Below, piece by piece: positions 60,205-64,000 of a DNA stretch of 64,000 nt; the stretch's first letter is position 1; every line of letters begins with the position of its first letter. The translations under genes were made by a program, and so were the position numbers. The DNA lies in NCBI RefSeq assembly GCF_905147045.1, contig NC_065897.1, positions 4,541,001-4,605,000 of the forward strand, given 5' to 3'. This stretch comes from Nymphalis io. Lineage: Eukaryota; Arthropoda; Insecta; Lepidoptera; Nymphalidae. Below the pieces are notes generated by a model. That model saw nothing but the letters and a program-made list of their open reading frames with translations. It made no database searches and had not been told where the DNA came from.

Positions 60205-61185
60205 ATGAGCGTAACACGATCGCCTCCTACAACCACAGGTGGTGGATCACAACCTGATCTATCAAAATTACACGTGGATATTCCTGGATCGCAAATAACA
60301 TTTCGCTCTAAACGGAAACAACCAGCTGATCGAGAATGTGAGTGCTCGGAAGAAATTAAACTCATACGCAGTGAATTAACCCGCATTACTACACTGCTGG
60401 AATCATATGCTGCGACTAACTCGCAAATGATGGTACAAATGAATGACTCTATTGGATCAATAAAAACAGAAATTAGTAATCTAAAGCTTTCTCATACCGA
60501 AATAAAAAAATCATTTGATAACAACATAGCTAAAATCAGCGCTGAAATACATGATATAAAATCGTTAACTTCCAGAATCTCATTAGAACACAACAATGTA
60601 AAATCTCAGTTATCCCAATTAGAAACAAAATTAAATACTGATAAGAAAAAAATAGAATCACTAGAAACTAATATGCAGGAATCAAAAGTAAGTCTGATCC
60701 CCATGACCAAGAATAATGACATATACACAAACGAAAAGTTGATTCGCGAAGTATAAGAACGCAAGAAGAGAGAAAATAATATAATTATTATGGGAGTTGC
60801 TGAAAGTTACTCCAACATCACGATAGAGAGGAATTTACTGGATGAGGCTGAAGTACTCAAAATACTGGAGCAAATAGCCACAGACATGCCAAAACCGAGA
60901 AATATTTTCCGTATTGGTAGGTATAACCCAGGAAAAAATCGTAAAATTAAAGTCTGCTTTGAAAAGCCAGAAACAGCATTGTCAGTGCTTAAGAGCCGTA
61001 ATAAACTGCCTAACAATTTAAAAATATTCTCTGACCAAACTCCCACCCAACATAAATTCTACACACTTTTAAAAACTGAGCTAAACGAACGTATATCCAA
61101 GGGCGAAACCGATTTAACAATTAAATACGTCAACGGAACACCAACTATCGTCAAAACTCCTACAAAAAACTCCAATCAACAATAA
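60205..61185 (+). pseudogene. LINE ORF1 protein, one in-frame stop
   Basis: One frame from ATG 60205 to the stop ending at 61185, broken by a single TAA at 60754-60756. The first part is an RNA-binding/assembly protein with a Ser/Thr/Pro-rich N terminus and a long heptad-like Leu/Ile coiled coil (about residues 50-175). After the stop it continues KKRENNIIIMGVAE, a typical start of the RRM-like domain of LINE ORF1 proteins, then the basic C-terminal domain. No zinc knuckle is seen. Only one base change separates it from a continuous frame. Confidence 0.82.
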
Positions 61186-61234
61186 TAAATGACACTATAA
61201 GTTACCAAATAGCAAATGACTATCGAGAATTACG

Positions 61235-62305
61235 CACTGAAAAGTCACGTTTATCCTTCTTGTACCTAAATGCCCGCAGTATTAAAAAAAAGGAAAACTA
61301 GACGAATTAAAATGCATTTTAAAATCCATACCATCGACCATTCATATCATCCTTCTCTCTGAAACTTGGATAGCATCCGAAGATCAAGCGAAACAAATAC
61401 AGATAGAAAACTATACACATTACTATAATTTCAGAACAGACGTTAGGGGAGGTGGAGTGTCGGCTTACGTACATAATGATCTACAGCATAGATTAATAGA
61501 TTCAATTTACCAGGGTGGAAACAACTACCTATGGGTACACATTGAACAATGCGCGGTAGATATTGGGTTAGTTTACAAGCCTGGTGATACAAATTTTGAA
61601 CAATTTCTTAAAGACTATGATAGCCAATTACAACTACGTAGAAGATCGATAGTATTTGGTGATTTTAATATCAATTTATTGGAAAAAGACAAACGAATAA
61701 CCAAATATAAACAAATAATACAAGAATCGGGGCATAGGCTGCTGAACAAAATTAATGAATTACACTGCACAAGAGACTCAACTACAAAAAAATCAATTAT
61801 AGATCACGTAAGTACAAATTTAAGCACGAATAATTTCACTGTTGCTATTATTAACTCATCATTATCAGATCACAAAAACATATATGTTCAATTGAATAAA
61901 TTCAAAGCTCCAAAAAGAATACGAACCACTTATGAAGCTATAGATTACACAAAGTTGTACAGTTCCCTAGAGTCCTCGCAATTGATTAACTCAATTGAGA
62001 ACTATACAGAGCTTGAAAATATAATAAAACAATATGTTATGGACTGTAAAGAGAGAAAAACCAAAATTTTAAACCACATAAGAGATGATTGGATAAGCAA
62101 AGATATCGTCGATGGAATAAGTCAGAGGAACTTTTTATGGACGCAATATAAAAACAATCCCGACAATGAGTATGTAAAAAATCAATTTTATTCAAAGAGA
62201 AATGAAATAGGTACGTTGATACAACATACAAAAGATACATACTATTACAAAACTATTTACAAACAACGCAAAGAATCCTAATAAAATTTGGACCTTAGTT
62301 AATAA
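61235..62305 (+). pseudogene. LINE ORF2 endonuclease part, frameshifted
   Basis: Apurinic-type endonuclease that nicks the target. SFLYLNARSIKK opens the domain, then the run of eight A at 61284-61291 shifts the frame. It continues IILLSETW, VFGDFNINLL (about 61652-61681) and the SDHKN block. The frame shifts again near 62270, and KIWTLVNK follows. No ATG is obvious before 61235 in the same frame. Confidence 0.8.
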
Positions 62306-64000
62306 ATGATGTAGTAATAAAATAAGTCAAAGTTGTGCTCCCTCTAAAATAATAGTAGAATCAAAAATAATTTCTGATAAAAACGATATTTGTAACGTAT
62401 TTAACAAATATTTCGCAACAATAGGTTTCCTCTTAGCAAAAAGAATACCAACACGACACCACAGCATCCTACACATAATTAATACAATCAATGAACATGA
62501 ACTTGTAACATTCAAACCGTGTAGCTTTTGTGAGATTGAAAGACTGATAGGGGATCTTGATCCGAATGCAAGTAGTGGTATAGATAAGATTAGCACAAAA
62601 GTATTGAAATGTTTATGTAATTTAATATCAAAATGTCTGGCACGCTGTTTTAACAAGCTTATGTCCGAGGGACTATTCCCAGACTCATTAAAGGTCGCAA
62701 AAATAACACCTATACACAAATCTGGATCTTTAACAAACCCAGAAAATTATCGTCCAATATCTGTGCTACCTGTTCTCTCAAAAATCTTAGAAAAATTAAT
62801 TCACAACCGCTTAATAACGTATTTGGACTCTTTTGATTTCATTACTGAACGACAATACGGCTTTAGACCTAGAAGTAACACCACTGCTGCAACTGTAGAT
62901 CTAGTAACAAAAATAAGACAGAACCTAGATAGAAAGAACATAGCTCTGGGCGTATTTATCGACCTAAAAAAAGCCTTTGATACCGTAAGTCATAAAATCT
63001 TATTACATAAACTTCAGGTATCAAAGGTACTGTACTAGAAATGTTAAAATCGTACCTAACAAACAGATTGCAAATCGTCAAAATTGGTGATATACAAAGT
63101 AGTGCTTTGCCTGTCACCTGTGGTGTTCCACAGGGCTCAATTTTGGGACCACTTCTCTTTTTAATTTATGTAAACGATATTGCAACTTTGAAACTAAATG
63201 GTCACCTGACTTTGTATGCAGATGACACCTGTTTATTCTATTTCGGTAATAACATAAATGATATAATTTCTCAAGCTCAACGTGATTTAGATGTTTTGCA
63301 TAAATGGTTCAATCAAAATCTTTTAACTATTAACGTTTCCAAAACTTGTTACATTGTATTCAAAACTAAAAATAAAAGGATTGCACCGCATGTTCCATTA
63401 ACTATTGACAATTTTCCAATTGAGCAGAAAAACTGTGAAAAATATTTAGGGTTACGAATAGACAATCACTTAACTTTCAAATATCAAGTAGATAACATTA
63501 ATAAAAAACTTTCCTCTTTAATTGGGTCATTAACAAGTATTTCAAAATGCTTGCCTAAAAAAATAAAGTATAACATCTACAATTCGCTAGTAAAATCGCA
63601 TTTATTGTATTTAATAGAAATATGGGGTAATACTGGAAAAACAAAACTGCAAGAACTACAAAGAAAACAAAATAAAATTATTAAAATACTTTTTAGATAT
63701 CCACCTTTGACATCAACAACTAAACTTTACAAAGAAACAAATATTATGAACTTACGACAACTTTATGTATATAATTCTTGTATTCTCATTAGAAAAATTA
63801 TTAATAAATCGATACATTCAGAATTGTCATTTATAAAACAAAGCAATAAACGTAGCACCCGTAGACCAAGCTTATTAGTACTCCCAAAAATTAGAACCAA
63901 ATTTGCAAAAAAAAAAATATAACTTTCGATGGAGCACAACTATATAACAAATTACCATCTTATATAAAAAATGTAAGCTCAGTTAACGGGTTCAAGTCTC
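62306..64000 (+). pseudogene. LINE ORF2 reverse transcriptase, partial at window end
   Basis: RT blocks in order: ASSGIDKIS, NYRPISVLPVLSKILEKLI, RQYGFRPRSNTTA, FIDLKKAFDTVS, a frameshift near 63015, GVPQGSILGPLLFLIYVND, LYADDTCLFY with intact catalytic YADD (63215-63226), and KYLGLRIDNHL. A further frameshift falls in an 11-A run at 63907-63917, after which the frame continues past the window edge. The copy is nonfunctional as it stands. Confidence 0.87.

Larger units (their letters stand above)
59913..64000 (+). mobile_element. CR1/Jockey-type LINE, nearly full length, runs off window
   Basis: Plausible 5' untranslated region (about 59913-60204), ORF1 (60205-61185) and ORF2 (about 61201 to beyond 64000). 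The left end is approximate. An 18-bp repeat ACTTTTAGTTAACAATCA occurs at 59868 and 59895 just before it. The copy is more complete than the minus-strand LINE at 49.3-51.9 kb and keeps the RT active site, but carries several small lesions, so it is recently inactivated. Confidence 0.85.

Noticed and set aside
1..64000. CRISPR arrays, rRNA, bacterial promoters, operons
   Set aside because: No regularly spaced repeats or conserved RNA genes are present. The sequence is eukaryotic.

Overview
The window is eukaryotic nuclear DNA, almost certainly from a butterfly or moth and probably a nymphalid-like butterfly. It is very AT-rich and gene-poor, and it is packed with interspersed repeats typical of Lepidoptera: tRNA-headed SINEs, RTE and CR1/Jockey-type LINEs, and Helitrons with CTAG-like 3' ends. 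No operon, CRISPR, rRNA or bacterial-type feature is present.

The only recognisable host genes are two insect odorant receptor (7tm_6) genes in convergent, tail-to-tail orientation. Receptor A lies on the + strand (14717-21040) and receptor B on the - strand (24145-29351). I joined both by eye. Each has 8 coding exons, identical intron phases (2,0,0,2,0,0,0), a 20-nt first coding exon, GT/AG introns throughout and no internal stop. The predicted proteins are 404 and 406 residues, about two thirds to three quarters identical in the exons I compared. They are a duplicated and inverted paralogue pair separated by about 3.1 kb, with SINEs in several introns.

Left region (1-14.7 kb): a full-length RTE-type LINE on the - strand (134-3293) has an intact 1020-residue ORF and a perfect 11-bp target-site duplication, so it is a very young insertion. 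Degraded SINEs, AT microsatellites enclosing a GC-rich island (about 6140-6300) and AT-rich intergenic DNA follow.

Middle region (29.4-49.2 kb): SINE copies, a dispersed repeat (31.3-31.8 kb) with a second copy at 52.5 kb, a Helitron 3' terminus beside a perfect 46-bp palindrome (about 35.2-35.4 kb), a Helitron of about 2.7 kb (36989-39678) with a decayed Rep/helicase N-terminal region and nested SINEs, and a GC-rich block (44.1-44.8 kb) that looks like LINE 3' ends.

Right region (49.2-64 kb): a dead, 5'-truncated CR1/Jockey-type LINE on the - strand (about 49.26-51.87 kb) with YAGD instead of YADD; further SINE and Helitron pieces; and, running off the right edge, a nearly complete CR1/Jockey-type LINE on the + strand (about 59.9 kb to the end) with ORF1, endonuclease and reverse transcriptase broken by a few stops and frameshifts.

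I found no convincing new molecular system. The strongest points are the receptor pair with its hidden 20-nt first exons, the young RTE copy, the palindrome cluster, and two low-copy dispersed repeats of unknown nature. All repeat family names are from memory and were not checked against a database.
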